From Streptomyces ambofaciens ATCC 23877 (GTDB lineage Bacteria; Actinomycetota; Actinomycetes; Streptomycetales; Streptomycetaceae): a stretch of 64,000 nt of DNA. A model generated the notes under the pieces. It was given only the letters and a program-made list of their open reading frames with translations, was not told the DNA's origin and searched no databases. Made by a program: the position numbers and the translations under genes. Positions 32,854-42,533 of the stretch are shown one piece after another. Within the stretch, counting starts at the first letter, position 1, and each line of letters starts with the position of its first letter. Location of the stretch: NCBI RefSeq assembly GCF_001267885.1, contig NZ_CP012382.1, positions 5,257,001-5,321,000 of the forward strand, in the 5' to 3' direction.

Positions 32854-33396
32854 CTACTCCTCGAAGGTCGCCGTCAGAGCCTGGGCCAGTCCCGGCACCA
32901 GGTCGGAGCCCGTGAGCACCTCCGTGGCCGTGTCCTTCTCCCGCAGCCGCAGGGCCGAGTCGCGGCTGCCGTCGCGCAGGACCGCGACCGTCATGCGGAC
33001 CTCCTGGCGGTCCGGGTGCTCCGCCACCCACTGCGCCAGCTTCGTCTCGTTCAGGCCCTGGGGGACCTGGGCCTCGGCGGAAGGCGGCAGCATCAGGCGC
33101 TCCACGGCGAGGGCGCAGCCGACCACCGCGTCGGGCCAGGCGATCGTGCCCAGGAACTCGTCGAGCGGCTGGTCCGTTGGAATCTCGTCCTGCTCGATCG
33201 GGGTCAGGCCGGAGCTCTCCGGCTCGGCCTGCAGACCGAGCCGGTCCGCGAGCGAGGGCTGGTCCGCCTTCAGGCGGGCGGTGTCGACAAGTGCAAAGAG
33301 GCGTGCGGGCTGGTCCCAGCCGAGGCCGGAGACGTACTCGTCGATCTCGAGTACGGCCCGGGTGAGGGGGCTCGCTGCCATGGGGGTGTTGGACAT
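32854..33396 (-). CDS. PPA1309-family conserved actinobacterial protein
   Basis: 180 residues, soluble and acidic. It reads LTRAVLEIDEYVSGLGWDQP at the start and SALRLREKDTATEVLTGSDL near the end. The pattern fits the PPA1309 family, of unknown function and restricted to actinobacteria. ATG 33396 is preferred over GTG 33402 because AGGA then lies eight bases away. It is divergent from the UPF0182 gene and convergent with the YlbL-type gene. Confidence 0.75.
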   Translation of the reverse strand: MSNTPMAASPLTRAVLEIDEYVSGLGWDQPARLFALVDTARLKADQPSLADRLGLQAEPESSGLTPIEQDEIPTDQPLDEFLGTIAWPDAVVGCALAVERLMLPPSAEAQVPQGLNETKLAQWVAEHPDRQEVRMTVAVLRDGSRDSALRLREKDTATEVLTGSDLVPGLAQALTATFEE

Positions 33397-33429
33397 GGTC
33401 ACAATCCTGCCTCGTTACTGGCCCGAATC

Positions 33430-33457
33430 GGGAACCGAGTAAACGATGAGTAAGTTG
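33430..33457 (+). promoter_or_regulatory. Candidate SigR/ECF-type promoter upstream of the UPF0182 gene
   Basis: GGGAAC (33430-33435), 18 bases, then GTTG (33454-33457). This equals the SigR consensus except for C instead of T at the last -35 base; GGAAC is also the -35 of SigE-type factors. It lies in the divergent gap about 90 bases before the start. Confidence 0.5.
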
Positions 33458-33548
33458 CATATGTGTGGGCCCACGATCACGGGGGCGCACGGGGGGCCCG
33501 CGAACCCGAGGGCCTGACGGATCAACAGCGAACTTCGAGGTGCGCACC

Positions 33549-36530
33549 TTGGCTTTCCAGATGCCGGACCGCGGCGGAGGCCCCCCGACGGGGCCGCGGA
33601 TCAGAGTGGGCCGCCCGTCCCGGCGCGTCCGAACCCTGCTGATGACACTCGGTGTCCTGGCCGTGCTCGGCATGGCGTTCACCATGTTCGCGGGGTTCTG
33701 GACGGACTGGCTCTGGTACCGGTCGGTCCACTACTCGTCGGTGTTCACGACGACCCTGTGGACCAAGATCGGGCTGTTCTTCGTGTTCGGCCTGCTGATG
33801 GCACTGGCCGTCGGGTTCAACATCTGGCTGGCCCACCGGCTGCGGCCGCCGCTGAGCGCCATGTCGATGGAGCAGCAGAATCTCGACCGGTACCGGATGG
33901 GCATCGCCCCGTACAAGAAGTGGCTGCTCTTCGGCATCACCGCCCTGGTCGGCCTGATCGCCGGCGCCTCGGCGTCCGGTCAGTGGCGGACCTGGCTGAT
34001 GTGGGTCAACGGCGTGTCCTTCGGGCAGAAGGACCCCCAGTTCAAGCTGGACGTCGCCTTCTACGCCTTCGACCTGCCCTGGTACCGGTTCCTGCTGGGC
34101 TTCGGCTTCGCCGCCGTGATCATCTCCGTGATCGCGGCCGCGCTCACCCACTACCTGTACGGCGGGCTGCGCGTCACCAGCCCCGGCGCGCGCGCCACGG
34201 CCGCGGCCACCGGGCACCTCTCGGTGCTCCTCGGCATCTTCGTCGCCCTCAAGGCCGTCGCCTACTGGCTCGACCGGTACGGGCTGGCGGTGAAGTCCAG
34301 CGACTTCAAGGCGACCGACAACTGGACCGGCCTGCGGTACGTCGACGCCAACGCCTACCTGCCGGCCAAGACGATCCTGTTCTGCATCGCGGTCATCTGC
34401 GCGCTGCTGTTCTTCGCGACCCTGTGGCGTCGCACCTGGCAGCTGCCGGTGATCGGCTTCGGCCTCATGGTGCTCTCCGCGATCCTCATCGGCGGTCTGT
34501 ACCCGGCGCTCGTCCAGAAGTTCCAGGTCCAGCCGAACGAGCAGGCCAAGGAAGCGCCGTACGTCGAGAAGAACCTGACGGCGACGCGCGACGCCTACGG
34601 CATCGAGGGCACCCAGGTCGCCGAGTACCCGGGCAGGAGCGAGACCAAGGACAAGACCAAGCTCCGGGACGACGCGGACGCCGCGGCGTCCGTGCGGATC
34701 ATGGACCCGAACATCGTCTCGCCCACGTTCCAGCAGCTCCAGCAGATGCGTAACTACTACGCGTTCCCGACCAACCTGGACGTCGACCGCTACGCCAAGG
34801 ACGGCAAGGACCAGGACACGGTCATCGGTCTGCGTGAGCTGAACCTGGCCGGGATCCCGAAGAAGAACTGGATCAACAACCACTTCCGCTACACCCACGG
34901 CTACGGCGTCGTCGCGGCCAGGGGTACCGAGGTCGACCCCGAGGGCCGTCCGGTCTTCACCGAGTCCGACCTGCCGTCCGAGGGCGACCTCGGCACGTAC
35001 GAGCAGCGGGTGTACTACGGCGAGAAGACCACCACGTACTCGATCGTCGGCGGTCCCCAGAAGGAGATCGACTACTCCGACGACACCGGGGAGAAGACGT
35101 TCAGCTACAAGGGCGACGGCGGGGTCGACCTGTCCAACCCGATCAACCGGGCGGCGTACGCGGCCGCGTTCAGCGAGCCGCAGATCCTCTACTCCGGCGC
35201 GATCGGCGAGGGCTCGCGGATCCTGTACAACCGCACGCCCAAGGAGCGCGTCGAGGCGGTCGCCCCGTGGCTGACCATCGACGGCGACGCCTACCCGGCG
35301 GTGGTGGACGGCCGGATCCAGTGGATCGTCGACGCCTACACGACGACGAACGGCTATCCGTACGCATCCCGTACGACGCTGGGCGACACCACGGCGGACT
35401 CGTTGACCGCCAACAACAACTCGCGCGCGGTGGTGGCCCAGCAGAACCAGGTCAACTACATCCGCAACTCCGTGAAGGCGACCGTCGACGCGTACAGCGG
35501 CGACGTCAAGCTCTACCAGTGGGACACCAAGGATCCGGTCCTGAAGACCTGGATGAAGGCGTTCCCGAACACGGTGAAGGACAAGAGCGAGATCTCGGGC
35601 GACCTGATGGCGCATCTGCGCTATCCGCAGGACCTGTTCAAGGTCCAGCGCGAGCTGCTCACGCGCTACCACGTGAAGGACGCCAACACGTTCCTCAGCG
35701 GCAGCGAGGTGTGGCAGGTGCCGGACGACCCGACCAACAAGTCGGGCGACGCGGTACCGCCGTACTACCTCAGCATGAAGATGCCCGATCAGCAGCAGCA
35801 GGCGTTCTCGCTCACGACGACCTTCACACCCAACGGACGTGACAACCTCAGCGCGTTCATGGCGGTCGACGCCGAAGCGGGGACGGAAGGCTACGGCAAG
35901 ATCAGAATCCTGAAACTGCCGACGAGCACGACCGTCGACGGACCCAAACAGGTCCAGAGCCAGTTCAACTCCGAACAGGACATCGCCGAGTCCATCAGGC
36001 TGCTGAGAGGCGGCGACTCGGAGGTCGAGTACGGCAACCTGCTGACGGTGCCGCTCGACGGCGGACTGCTCTACGTGGAACCGGTCTACGTACGCGGCGG
36101 CGACCTCAAGTACCCGCTGCTGCGCAAGGTGCTGGTGAGCTACGGGGGCAACACCGCCTTCGAGAACACCCTCGACGAGGCCCTCAACAAGGTCTTCGGG
36201 GCACAGGCCGCCGATCCCGACCCACCGGCGGACGAGGGCGAGGACACGACCGAGCCACCGCCGACGTCCACCAACCCCACGGTCCGGGAAGCGCTGAGCG
36301 ACGCCCAGAAGGCCTTCGACGCCGGCCAGACGGCCCTGGAGCAGAAGGACCTCGCCGCGTACGCCGAGGCGCAGAAGGATCTGGAGGAGGCGCTGCGGCG
36401 GGCCGAGGACGCACAGGCCAAGGCCGACGGGAGCGCCGGCGGCAAGAACGGGGACAAGGGCGAGGACGGCAAGGCGAGTCCGAGCGCCTCACCGACCGGC
36501 GACGCCGGCGGAGGCTCGGACAGCGGCTGA
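33549..36530 (+). CDS. UPF0182 family large membrane protein
   Basis: About 993 residues. Seven or so membrane segments fill residues 20-350 ([38 protein letters not shown] and others). A large extracytoplasmic domain follows (about 360-880; [45 protein letters not shown]). The C-terminal 100 residues are an acidic and Ala/Lys-rich helix ending in a Ser/Gly/Asp tail. UPF0182 proteins are conserved in actinobacteria beside YlbL and have no firm function. The start is uncertain: TTG 33549 has GAGG eight bases before; GTG 33540 and ATG 33561 are close alternatives. Confidence 0.88.
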   Translation: MAFQMPDRGGGPPTGPRIRVGRPSRRVRTLLMTLGVLAVLGMAFTMFAGFWTDWLWYRSVHYSSVFTTTLWTKIGLFFVFGLLMALAVGFNIWLAHRLRPPLSAMSMEQQNLDRYRMGIAPYKKWLLFGITALVGLIAGASASGQWRTWLMWVNGVSFGQKDPQFKLDVAFYAFDLPWYRFLLGFGFAAVIISVIAAALTHYLYGGLRVTSPGARATAAATGHLSVLLGIFVALKAVAYWLDRYGLAVKSSDFKATDNWTGLRYVDANAYLPAKTILFCIAVICALLFFATLWRRTWQLPVIGFGLMVLSAILIGGLYPALVQKFQVQPNEQAKEAPYVEKNLTATRDAYGIEGTQVAEYPGRSETKDKTKLRDDADAAASVRIMDPNIVSPTFQQLQQMRNYYAFPTNLDVDRYAKDGKDQDTVIGLRELNLAGIPKKNWINNHFRYTHGYGVVAARGTEVDPEGRPVFTESDLPSEGDLGTYEQRVYYGEKTTTYSIVGGPQKEIDYSDDTGEKTFSYKGDGGVDLSNPINRAAYAAAFSEPQILYSGAIGEGSRILYNRTPKERVEAVAPWLTIDGDAYPAVVDGRIQWIVDAYTTTNGYPYASRTTLGDTTADSLTANNNSRAVVAQQNQVNYIRNSVKATVDAYSGDVKLYQWDTKDPVLKTWMKAFPNTVKDKSEISGDLMAHLRYPQDLFKVQRELLTRYHVKDANTFLSGSEVWQVPDDPTNKSGDAVPPYYLSMKMPDQQQQAFSLTTTFTPNGRDNLSAFMAVDAEAGTEGYGKIRILKLPTSTTVDGPKQVQSQFNSEQDIAESIRLLRGGDSEVEYGNLLTVPLDGGLLYVEPVYVRGGDLKYPLLRKVLVSYGGNTAFENTLDEALNKVFGAQAADPDPPADEGEDTTEPPPTSTNPTVREALSDAQKAFDAGQTALEQKDLAAYAEAQKDLEEALRRAEDAQAKADGSAGGKNGDKGEDGKASPSASPTGDAGGGSDSG

Positions 36531-36625
36531 CGGCGCTGCCGCGAGCCGGCCGCGCCCACCCGAGCCCGGTCGTTCGAGCTGGTCAGAGCCCACCCCGCGC
36601 CGTGATACGGTTGTGAACACAACGG

Positions 36626-36699
36626 CGCGGGGTGGAGCAGCTCGGTAGCTCGCTGGGCTCATAACCCAGAGGTCGCAGGTTCAAATCCTGTCCCCGCTA
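36626..36699 (+). tRNA. tRNA-fMet (initiator, anticodon CAT), copy 1
   Basis: 74 nt without an encoded CCA. The acceptor arms CGCGGGG and CCCCGCT leave positions 1 and 72 unpaired (C/T), and the anticodon stem has three G:C pairs next to the loop (CTGGG-CTCATAA-CCCAG). Both are initiator hallmarks. The T arm GGTTCAAATCC is standard. Identical to copy 2 at 38856. Confidence 0.95.
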
Positions 36700-36727
36700 C
36701 TGAAGTCGTGAGCTACGTGCGAGCGAC

Positions 36728-36767
36728 CACGAAGGCCCGGATTCCACAAGGAATCCGGGCCTTCGTG
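36728..36767 (+). terminator. Terminator of tRNA-fMet copy 1
   Basis: 18-bp perfect stem (36728-36745 with 36750-36767) and ACAA loop, starting 29 bases after the tRNA. Confidence 0.85.
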
Positions 36768-36929
36768 ATGTGCGAACGCATGTGCCGACGGGAGCGACGG
36801 CCGCGCCGCCAAGGGGAGTTGGGCCGATCTGTGTTTGACTTGTCTCCCTGTGGGCATGTCGACAAAACGCTGAAGTGACCTCACTGGCTGCGGTATACCG
36901 GATGTACCCAGGTTGCAGGTGGTGCGACG

Positions 36930-38756
36930 ATGGACGTTATGGGGGACATGGCAAATCTGTTCGGCACAGGGCGTTTTGCCCAGCCGTCAGGTCAGGAGGA
37001 GACCGCGGACGAGGCTCAGGAAGTCGCCGACGAGGCCGCCGAGGAAGTGCGTCGGCGGATCGCCGCCGACGCAGGTGACGTCGAGGCGATGAGTGTCCTC
37101 GGCGCGATGCTGCTGCGCCGCGGCGACTTCGACGGCGCCGAGACCCACCTGCGTGCCGCCACCGCGGCCGGCGACCGAGCCGCCGCCAACAACCTGGGCG
37201 TCCTGTTGCACCAGCGCGGATACGCGGACGAGGCCGCCGGGTGGTGGCGGATCGCCGCCGTCGCCGGGTCCGCCGCGGCCGCGCACGCCCTGGGGCGGCA
37301 CTTCCGCGAGCGCGGGGACGAGCCCGCCGCCGAGTACTGGTTGTGCCAGTCCGCCGAACAGGGGCACGTGCTGGGCGCCTACGCGCTCGCGGACCTGTTG
37401 GAGCACCGCGGCGACGCGGCAGGGTCCGAGCGGTGGATGCGGGCCGCGGCCGAGCGCGGACACCGTGAGGCCGCTTACCGGCTGGCCCGGACGCTGGACC
37501 GGGGTGCCGGACCGGACCGGGAGTCCGCGGACGCGCCGGCCGCCCCGGCGGCCGAGGAGGCCGAGCAGTGGTACCGGCAGGCCGCCGCGCGCGGCCACCG
37601 GCGGGCCGCCCTGCACCTCGGGACGATCCTGGAGAAGCGGGGCGAGCTGAAGGAGGCCGGCCGCTGGTACCTGACGTCCGCCAAGGACGGCGAGGCCCGC
37701 GCCGCCTGCGCGCTCGGCTTCCTGCTCCGGGACGCCGGGGACGTCGAGAGCGCCGCCGTGTGGTGGCTGCGGGCCGCCCAGGACGGCGACGGCAACGCCG
37801 CCAACGCGCTCGGCGCGCTGCACGCCGAGCGCGGCGAGACGCAGACCGCCGAGCGCTGGTACCGCGCCGCGATGGACGCCGGGGACGACAACGGGGCGTA
37901 CAACCTCGGGCTGCTCTGCGCCGAACAGGGGCGCACCACGCAGGCCGAGCAGTGGTACCGCCGGGCCGCCTACGCCGGACACCGGGAGGCCTCCAACGCG
38001 CTGGCGATCCTGCTGCTGCGCGGCGGGGACGAGACCGGCGCCGAGCCGTGGTTCTCCAAGGCCGCCGAGGCGGGCAGTGTCGACGCCGCCTTCAACCTCG
38101 GCATCCTGCACGCCGGACGCGGTGAGGAGCGGGCGGCGCTGCGCTGGTACGAGCGGGCCGCCGCCGCCGGACACACGGAGGCGGCCCTGCAGGTCGGGAT
38201 GGCGCGCCTGCGCGCGGGGGACGAACGCGAAGCCGAGCGGTTCCTGCGGTGCGCGGCGGGGGGCGGCAGCGCGGAGGCCGCCTACCGCCTGGCGACGGTG
38301 CTCGACGCCCGGCGGCCGCCCGCGCCCGCCCATGAGCTGGGCGAGCCCGCGCACGAGAAGTCCGAGTGTGAGGAGTGGTACGAGCGGGCGGCCTCCCAGG
38401 GTCACCGCCGTGCCCAGGTACGGGTCGGAATGCTGGCCGCGGCCCGGGGTGACGTGGTGGACGCGGCGCGGTGGTACCGGGAGGCGGCCGAGGCCGGGTC
38501 CCGCAACGGCGCGTTCAACCTCGGGCTGCTGCTGGCGCGGGAGGGGAGCGAGCCGGAGGCCGTCGTGTGGTGGCGCCGTGCGGCCGACGCGGGGCACGGA
38601 CGGGCGGCGCTGCGGCTGGCACTGGTCTGCGCGCGGCGGGGGGAGCTGGCCGAGGGGCAGCGGTGGGCCGACCGGGCCGTCTCGCTCGGCCCGCGGGAGG
38701 TGGCAGAACGGGCGGCTCGGTTGCGGGACGCGCTGCGGCAGGAGCTGTCGGCGTGA
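36930..38756 (+). CDS. Sel1/TPR-repeat protein
   Basis: 608 residues made almost wholly of about 15 helix-turn-helix repeats of 36 residues, each with a core such as AEQWYRQAAARGHRRAALHL or AERWYRAAMDAGDDNGAYNL. This is the Sel1-like subclass of TPR, an alpha-solenoid used as a protein-binding scaffold. No signal peptide, membrane segment or catalytic domain. ATG 36930 is used; ATG 36939 and ATG 36948 (after GGGGGAC) are possible. It is alone between two identical initiator tRNA genes. Partner unknown. Confidence 0.88.
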   Translation: MDVMGDMANLFGTGRFAQPSGQEETADEAQEVADEAAEEVRRRIAADAGDVEAMSVLGAMLLRRGDFDGAETHLRAATAAGDRAAANNLGVLLHQRGYADEAAGWWRIAAVAGSAAAAHALGRHFRERGDEPAAEYWLCQSAEQGHVLGAYALADLLEHRGDAAGSERWMRAAAERGHREAAYRLARTLDRGAGPDRESADAPAAPAAEEAEQWYRQAAARGHRRAALHLGTILEKRGELKEAGRWYLTSAKDGEARAACALGFLLRDAGDVESAAVWWLRAAQDGDGNAANALGALHAERGETQTAERWYRAAMDAGDDNGAYNLGLLCAEQGRTTQAEQWYRRAAYAGHREASNALAILLLRGGDETGAEPWFSKAAEAGSVDAAFNLGILHAGRGEERAALRWYERAAAAGHTEAALQVGMARLRAGDEREAERFLRCAAGGGSAEAAYRLATVLDARRPPAPAHELGEPAHEKSECEEWYERAASQGHRRAQVRVGMLAAARGDVVDAARWYREAAEAGSRNGAFNLGLLLAREGSEPEAVVWWRRAADAGHGRAALRLALVCARRGELAEGQRWADRAVSLGPREVAERAARLRDALRQELSA

Positions 38757-38813
38757 CGCCGTGCCCCTCCGCGCTGCCCGGCGGGGCGGGGGCGCGGCCC
38801 GAGCGGAAGCGAT

Positions 38814-38843
38814 TTGCTTCTGGTCGAAGGGTTGACGTAATGT
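38814..38843 (+). promoter_or_regulatory. Promoter of tRNA-fMet copy 2
   Basis: TTGCTT (38814-38819), 18 bases, TAATGT (38838-38843); the tRNA starts 13 bases later. The patch is AT-rich against its surroundings. Confidence 0.6.
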
Positions 38844-38855
38844 TCCATTCATCGC

Positions 38856-38929
38856 CGCGGGGTGGAGCAGCTCGGTAGCTCGCTGGGCTCATAACCCAGA
38901 GGTCGCAGGTTCAAATCCTGTCCCCGCTA
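38856..38929 (+). tRNA. tRNA-fMet (initiator, anticodon CAT), copy 2
   Basis: Identical over 74 nt to copy 1: C/T mismatch at 1-72, three G:C pairs at the base of the anticodon loop, no encoded CCA. Flanking sequence differs apart from the few bases just after the gene, so this is a gene duplication and not a recent segmental copy. Confidence 0.95.
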
Positions 38930-38936
38930 CTGAAGG

Positions 38937-38972
38937 CCGAGGGCCGGAATCCGAAAGGGTTCCGGCCCTCGG
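38937..38972 (+). terminator. Terminator of tRNA-fMet copy 2
   Basis: 16-bp stem (38937-38952 with 38957-38972, one G:T pair) closed by a GAAA tetraloop. Confidence 0.85.
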
Positions 38973-39071
38973 TGCGTTGGGCCGTGACAGCACTCGCAGC
39001 AAGCAGCGGTCGCGCACGAGTGGAGCCCCGGCATCGCAGGATGCCGGGGCTCCACTCGTACGAGGAAGGGA

Positions 39072-39488
39072 CTACGCGGCCGCGCAGTTCGGGCAGGTGC
39101 CGCGGTAGGTCACCTCGACGTCCGAGACGGTGAAGCCGAAGCGCTCCGAGTCGGGGAGGTCGGCCATCGGGTTGCCGGTCGGGTGGACGTCGCGGATCGC
39201 GCCGCACTGGGCGCAGACCAGATGGTGGTGCGGCCGGTGCGCGTTCGGGTCGTACCGCTTCGCGCGCTTGTCCGTCGCGACCTCGAGCACCTCGCCGAGC
39301 GAGACCAGCTCGCCCAGGGTGTTGTAGACGGTCGCCCGGGAGATCTCGGGGAGCTTGTCCACGGCCCGCGCGTGCACCTCGTCGGCCGTCAGATGGACGT
39401 GTTCGCCCTCGAGGACCTCGGCCACCACGCGCCGCTGCGCGGTCATGCGCCATCCGCGCCCGCGCAGCCGTTCCAGTAGGTCACTCAT
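39072..39488 (-). CDS. catR: Fur-family peroxide-responsive repressor (CatR/PerR-like)
   Basis: 138 residues. The winged helix spans 1-80 (MTAQRRVVAEVL, ISRATVYNTLGELV recognition helix). The regulatory site HRPHHHLVCAQCG supplies His ligands, and CAQC plus CPNC near the end form the structural Zn(Cys)4 site of PerR/Fur. It is divergent from a catalase gene whose promoter contains a palindrome, which points to peroxide sensing and repression of that catalase, as described for CatR and catA in S. coelicolor. Iron or zinc sensing cannot be excluded from sequence alone. Confidence 0.82.
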   Translation of the reverse strand: MSDLLERLRGRGWRMTAQRRVVAEVLEGEHVHLTADEVHARAVDKLPEISRATVYNTLGELVSLGEVLEVATDKRAKRYDPNAHRPHHHLVCAQCGAIRDVHPTGNPMADLPDSERFGFTVSDVEVTYRGTCPNCAAA

Positions 39489-39549
39489 GGAGGCCAGCCT
39501 AACAGCTAGGGGGACCAGGTCCCGAACGTGTGTGACTTTGGAGCCTTAC

Positions 39550-39577
39550 TTGACTTAGACAATGTCCATTGTAGGAT
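39550..39577 (+). promoter_or_regulatory. catA promoter with palindromic Fur-family operator
   Basis: TTGACT (39550-39555), 16 bases, TAGGAT (39572-39577). The spacer holds ACAATG-TC-CATTGT (39559-39572), a perfect inverted repeat typical of Fur/PerR boxes. Repressor bound here would block RNA polymerase directly. The transcript would start about 45 bases before the catA start. Confidence 0.75.
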
Positions 39578-39632
39578 CGAGACCGGCATTAGCCAAGGGA
39601 CAGGTTTTGCAGGATTGGCGCAGGAGGCGTAC

Positions 39633-41084
39633 GTGACTCAGGGACCGCTCACTACGGAGGCCGGTGCTCCGGTAGCCGACAACCAGAACAGCGAGACCGC
39701 GGGTGCCGGCGGCCCCGTGCTCGTCCAGGACCAGCTCCTTCTCGAGAAGCTGGCCCACTTCAACCGCGAGCGCATCCCGGAGCGTGTCGTGCACGCCCGC
39801 GGCGCCGGCGCCTACGGCACCTTCACGGTCACCGCCGATGTCACCCGGTACACGCGTGCCGCGTTCCTCTCCGAGGTCGGCAAGGAGACGGAGACCTTCC
39901 TCCGCTTCTCGACCGTGGCCGGAAACCTGGGTGCGGCGGACGCCGTCCGTGACCCGCGTGGCTTCGCGCTGAAGTTCTACACCGAAGAGGGCAACTACGA
40001 CCTCGTCGGCAACAACACCCCGGTGTTCTTCATCAAGGACGCCATCAAGTTCCCCGACTTCATCCACACCCAGAAGCGCGACCCGTACACGGGCAGCCAG
40101 GAGGCGGACAACGTCTGGGACTTCTGGAGCCTGTCGCCGGAGTCGACGCACCAGGTGACCTGGCTGCACGGCGACCGCGGCATCCCCGCCTCGTACCGGC
40201 ACATGGACGGCTTCGGTTCGCACACCTACCAGTGGAACAACGAGGCCGGCGAGGCCTTCTGGGTGAAGTACCACTTCAAGACGGACCAGGGCATCAAGAA
40301 CCTGACCGCCGAGGAGGCCGCCAAGCTCGCCGGTGAGGACCCCGACTCCCACCAGCGCGACCTGCGCGAGGCCATCGAGCGCGGCGACTTCCCGTCCTGG
40401 ACGGTCGGCGTGCAGATCATGCCGGTGGCCGAGGCGGCGACCTACCGCTTCAACCCGTTCGACCTGACCAAGGTGTGGCCGCACGCGGACTACCCGATCG
40501 TCTGGTTCGGCAAGCTGGAGCTGAACCGCAACCCGCAGAACATCTTCGCCGAGGTCGAGCAGTCGATCTTCTCCCCGGCGCACTTCGTGCCCGGCATCGG
40601 CCCGTCCCCGGACAAGATGCTGCAGGGCCGACTCTTCGCCTACGGTGACGCCCACCGCTACCGCGTCGGCATCAACGCCGACCACCTGCCGGTGAACCGC
40701 CCGCACGCCACCGAGGCCCGCACCCACTCCCGTGACGGCTTCCTGTACGACGGCCGGCACGGCGCCGCGAAGAACTACGAGCCGAACAGCTTCGGCGGCC
40801 CGTTCCAGACGGACCGGGCGCTGTGGCAGCCGGTGGCGCTCACCGGTGTCACCGGCAACACCGAGGCTCCCGTGCACGCCGAGGACAACGACTTCGTCCA
40901 GGCGGGCAACCTCTACCGCCTGATGTCGGAGGAGGAGAAGGAGCGCCTGGTCGCCAACCTGGCGGGCGGCATCTCCCAGGTCTCGCGCGAGGACATCGTC
41001 GAGCGCGCGATCAACAACTTCCGTCAGGCCGACGGAGACTTCGGCAAGCGGCTGGAGGCCGCGGTCCAGGCCCTGCGCGGCTGA
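39633..41084 (+). CDS. catA: Monofunctional heme catalase
   Basis: 483 residues, the small-subunit catalase class. The distal His lies in [12 protein letters not shown], the distal Asn in [12 protein letters not shown], and the proximal heme Tyr in [14 protein letters not shown]. It converts hydrogen peroxide to water and oxygen in the cytoplasm. GTG 39633 has AGGAGG five bases before it. Divergent from the Fur-family regulator and preceded by a strong promoter with a palindromic operator. Confidence 0.95.
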   Translation: MTQGPLTTEAGAPVADNQNSETAGAGGPVLVQDQLLLEKLAHFNRERIPERVVHARGAGAYGTFTVTADVTRYTRAAFLSEVGKETETFLRFSTVAGNLGAADAVRDPRGFALKFYTEEGNYDLVGNNTPVFFIKDAIKFPDFIHTQKRDPYTGSQEADNVWDFWSLSPESTHQVTWLHGDRGIPASYRHMDGFGSHTYQWNNEAGEAFWVKYHFKTDQGIKNLTAEEAAKLAGEDPDSHQRDLREAIERGDFPSWTVGVQIMPVAEAATYRFNPFDLTKVWPHADYPIVWFGKLELNRNPQNIFAEVEQSIFSPAHFVPGIGPSPDKMLQGRLFAYGDAHRYRVGINADHLPVNRPHATEARTHSRDGFLYDGRHGAAKNYEPNSFGGPFQTDRALWQPVALTGVTGNTEAPVHAEDNDFVQAGNLYRLMSEEEKERLVANLAGGISQVSREDIVERAINNFRQADGDFGKRLEAAVQALRG

Positions 41085-41114
41085 CGTCCAGCACTGGACC
41101 GCTTGTCGTAGCGG

Positions 41115-41148
41115 CGGGCCGGATCCCCGGGAACGGGGGTCCGGCCCG
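41115..41148 (+). terminator. Terminator of catA
   Basis: 14-bp stem with one G:T pair (41115-41128 with 41135-41148) and a GGGAAC loop, followed by TTCGTCGT. It lies before the convergent CBS gene. Confidence 0.75.
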
Positions 41149-41171
41149 TTCGTCGTGGGCGCGCGGTCCCG

Positions 41172-41579
41172 TCAGGCCGGCACCGCCGGTTCCTCGTGCC
41201 GCGGTCGCGCCGGCGCCCAGCAGCGGATGATGTCGCGGACCGAGACGATGCCCGCGGGCTCGCCGCGGTCCAGGACGATGAGGTGGCGGAAGCCGCCGTG
41301 CACCATCGCCCGGGCGGCCTCCTCCACGGTCCAGGACGGCGCGGCGAACACGACGTCGGTGGTCGTGTGGGCGTGGGCCCGTTCGGTGTCCGGGTCCTGG
41401 CCCAGGCCCACGGAGATGAGGACGTCGCGTTCCGTCAGGATGCCGATGCCGCCGGCGTCGGGGTCGTGCACCACGGCCGCGCCGACGCGGCGCGCGGACA
41501 TCAGTGCGGCGGCCTGGCGGAGGGTGTGGTCGGGGCCGATGGTGAGGACGACCGTGCTCATGGCTTGGCGGACGAGCAT
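41172..41579 (-). CDS. CBS-domain pair protein
   Basis: 135 residues comprising two CBS motifs: MSTVVLTIGPDHTLRQAAALM with GIGILTERDVL, and VFAAPSWTVEEAARAMV with GIVSVRDIIR. Such stand-alone pairs bind adenine nucleotides and act as energy or ligand sensors. ATG 41579 is chosen because a strong AGGAGG lies 11 bases upstream; an ATG at 41621 would add 14 residues across that site. Convergent with catA, with no obvious target beside it. Confidence 0.8.
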   Translation of the reverse strand: MLVRQAMSTVVLTIGPDHTLRQAAALMSARRVGAAVVHDPDAGGIGILTERDVLISVGLGQDPDTERAHAHTTTDVVFAAPSWTVEEAARAMVHGGFRHLIVLDRGEPAGIVSVRDIIRCWAPARPRHEEPAVPA

Positions 41580-41732
41580 GGGTGGAGCCACCTCCTGCCG
41601 GTGATCCATGAGTTGGTTCATGGATTCACAATTTCACAAGTGGGGGACTCTCAGAGTGGCAGGTAAAGCACAGGTCAACAAGAGGGCGTGAAGAGTGCGG
41701 AGCGGGGCGCTCACGGCGCGCCCGCGGCGCGC

Positions 41733-42533
41733 TCAGTAGCGCTGGTTGAGGTAACCGAGCAACTCGTCGTGGAGTCGGCCGTTCGACGCCGCCGCGTTGC
41801 CGCTGTGCGGGCCGGGACGGCCGTCGAGGCCGGTGAAGGTGCCGCCGGCCTCCGTGACGATGATCGCGTTCGCGGCCATGTCCCAGAGGGAGAGCTCGGG
41901 TTCGGCGCAGAGGTCGACCGAGCCCTCGGCGACCATCATGTACGGCCAGAAGTCGCCGTACGCGCGCGTGCGCCACACCTCGCGGGTCAGGTCCAGGAAG
42001 CCGTCCAGCCGGCCCTGCTCCTCCCAGCCGCTGAGCGAGGAGTACGCGAAGGAGGCGTCGGAGAGGGCGGAGACCTGGGAGACCCGGAGCCGGGAGGCCG
42101 AGGTCAGGCTGCGTCCGGTGAAGGCGCCGTGGTCCTTCACCGCCCACCAGCGACGACCCAGGGCCGGGGCGGAGACGAGGCCGACGACGGGCTGGTAACC
42201 GCCTTCGGCGGCTTCCGTGAGCGCGATGAGGGTGGCCCAGACGGGGACGCCGCGCACGTAGTTCTTCGTGCCGTCGATCGGGTCGATGATCCAGCGGCGG
42301 GAGCCGCTGCCCGCCACGCCGAACTCCTCCCCGTGGACCGAGTCGCGGGGGCGGGCGCGGGCGAGGTGACCGCGGATGAGCTCCTCGGCGGCCTTGTCCG
42401 CTTCGCTCACCGGGGTCATGTCCGGCTTCGTCTCGACCTTCAGGTCGAGGGCCTTGAAGCGGTCCATCGTCGCGGCGTCGGCGGCGTCCGCGAGGACGTG
42501 GGCGAGGCGGAGGTCGTCGAGGTAGTCGGCCAT
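41733..42533 (-). CDS. hisN: Histidinol-phosphatase HisN (inositol-monophosphatase family)
   Basis: 266 residues. Metal-site motifs of the IMPase family are [22 protein letters not shown] and [19 protein letters not shown]. In S. coelicolor the corresponding gene encodes the histidinol-phosphate phosphatase of histidine synthesis, so that role is assigned by family and location. ATG 42533 is the start. The frame stays open for 500 bases upstream only through base composition, and that part reads as low-complexity Arg/Pro/Gly. Confidence 0.88.
   Translation of the reverse strand: MADYLDDLRLAHVLADAADAATMDRFKALDLKVETKPDMTPVSEADKAAEELIRGHLARARPRDSVHGEEFGVAGSGSRRWIIDPIDGTKNYVRGVPVWATLIALTEAAEGGYQPVVGLVSAPALGRRWWAVKDHGAFTGRSLTSASRLRVSQVSALSDASFAYSSLSGWEEQGRLDGFLDLTREVWRTRAYGDFWPYMMVAEGSVDLCAEPELSLWDMAANAIIVTEAGGTFTGLDGRPGPHSGNAAASNGRLHDELLGYLNQRY

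Noticed and set aside
36573..36611. Promoter of the first tRNA-fMet gene
   Set aside because: TACGGT at 36606 is a fair -10, but no -35 at suitable spacing is convincing, so no feature was listed.
36626..38929. Identical tRNA genes as attachment sites of an integrated element
   Set aside because: No integrase, no truncated tRNA copy and no compositional change; the interval holds a single ordinary gene.
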